From Paenibacillus algorifonticola (lineage in GTDB: Bacteria > Bacillota > Bacilli > Paenibacillales > Paenibacillaceae), in assembly GCF_000971975.1 (NCBI RefSeq), contig NZ_LAQO01000002.1:248001-312000 (forward strand): a stretch of 64,000 nt of DNA, written 5' to 3'. Of this stretch, positions 63,922 to 64,000 are shown piece by piece. Numbering within the stretch: the first letter of the stretch is position 1; the number at the start of each line of letters is the position of its first letter. The position numbers and the translations under genes are program-made. Under the pieces are notes generated by a model that had not been told where the DNA came from, did no database searches, and saw only the letters and a list, made by a program, of their open reading frames with translations.

Positions 63922-64000
63922 ATGGGGAAGAGGCGGCCGCGAATTCCACATCGGGAACACATAGGCAAGCTAAAGTATGGAGAGGCTGGTCTGCTTTTTT
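63922..64000 (+). CDS. Possible start of a gene cut by the window end
   Basis: An ATG at 63922 opens a frame that runs to the window edge (MGKRRPRIPHREHIG..). A purine-rich GGGAGG lies somewhat far upstream. Only 26 residues are visible, and nothing can be said of function. Confidence 0.3.
   Translation, partial: MGKRRPRIPHREHIGKLKYGEAGLLF

Overview
The window reads as a chromosomal segment of a Paenibacillus-like, Gram-positive, spore-forming member of the Firmicutes. The evidence is the strong AGGAGG-type ribosome binding sites with several TTG/GTG starts, the sporulation genes spoVM and spoVIF, and long stretches that keep the Bacillus subtilis ylo gene order (rqcH | Ca-ATPase ... remA-gmk-rpoZ ... 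coaBC-priA-def-fmt-rsmB-rlmN-prpC-prkC-rsgA-rpe ... spoVM-rpmB-yloU-fakA ... recG). The genus is my inference from gene order and style; no 16S gene is present. I see no rRNA, tRNA, CRISPR array, prophage or insertion sequence with a transposase.

Left part (1-19.8 kb): a flotillin cut by the window edge, rpsD with a long leader, a GAF-GAF-GGDEF cyclase, a lipoprotein, an M29 aminopeptidase, a shortened HPr-like protein, YlaN, a Ca2+/H+ antiporter, an Asp23-family protein, a FtsW/SpoVE-type protein with a YugN-like protein, an M20 amidohydrolase, an XPB-type helicase with its partner protein, YlbF-YlbG, a LysR regulator and a PHP-domain phosphoesterase. Most of these are separated by clear intrinsic terminators.

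Middle part (19.9-42.6 kb): rqcH and a P-type Ca2+ ATPase are divergent, then dapF, a homocysteine methyltransferase/MTHFR fusion, remA-gmk-rpoZ. After rpoZ the conserved block is interrupted by about 14 kb: an L-rhamnose catabolic operon (aldolase/dehydrogenase fusion, ASRT-like protein, isomerase, kinase, DeoR regulator), the lactate-oxidation operon lutABC with a GntR/FadR regulator, a GNAT acetyltransferase, a palindromic MITE-like element, a secreted peptidoglycan-binding protein with twelve 12-residue Gly-rich repeats, and a membrane protein with a degenerate J domain.

Right part (42.9-64 kb): the conserved block resumes with coaBC, replication restart (priA), N-formyl-methionine cycle (def, fmt), RNA modification (rsmB, rlmN), the PrpC/PrkC signalling pair, rsgA and rpe, most of them overlapping or a few bases apart and so probably one long operon. 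Then come a small membrane protein, the 26-residue spoVM, rpmB on the opposite strand, the yloU-fakA-degV-recG series, spoVIF and a DUF2515 gene.

Most of the window is ordinary core genome. The points most worth a second look are the palindromic repeat family (two copies, one with 13-bp terminal inverted repeats), the Gly-rich repeat protein, the HPr-like protein without the catalytic histidine loop, the ASRT protein in a rhamnose operon, the tandem hairpins in the rpmB leader, and an orphan terminator in an 800-bp non-coding gap.
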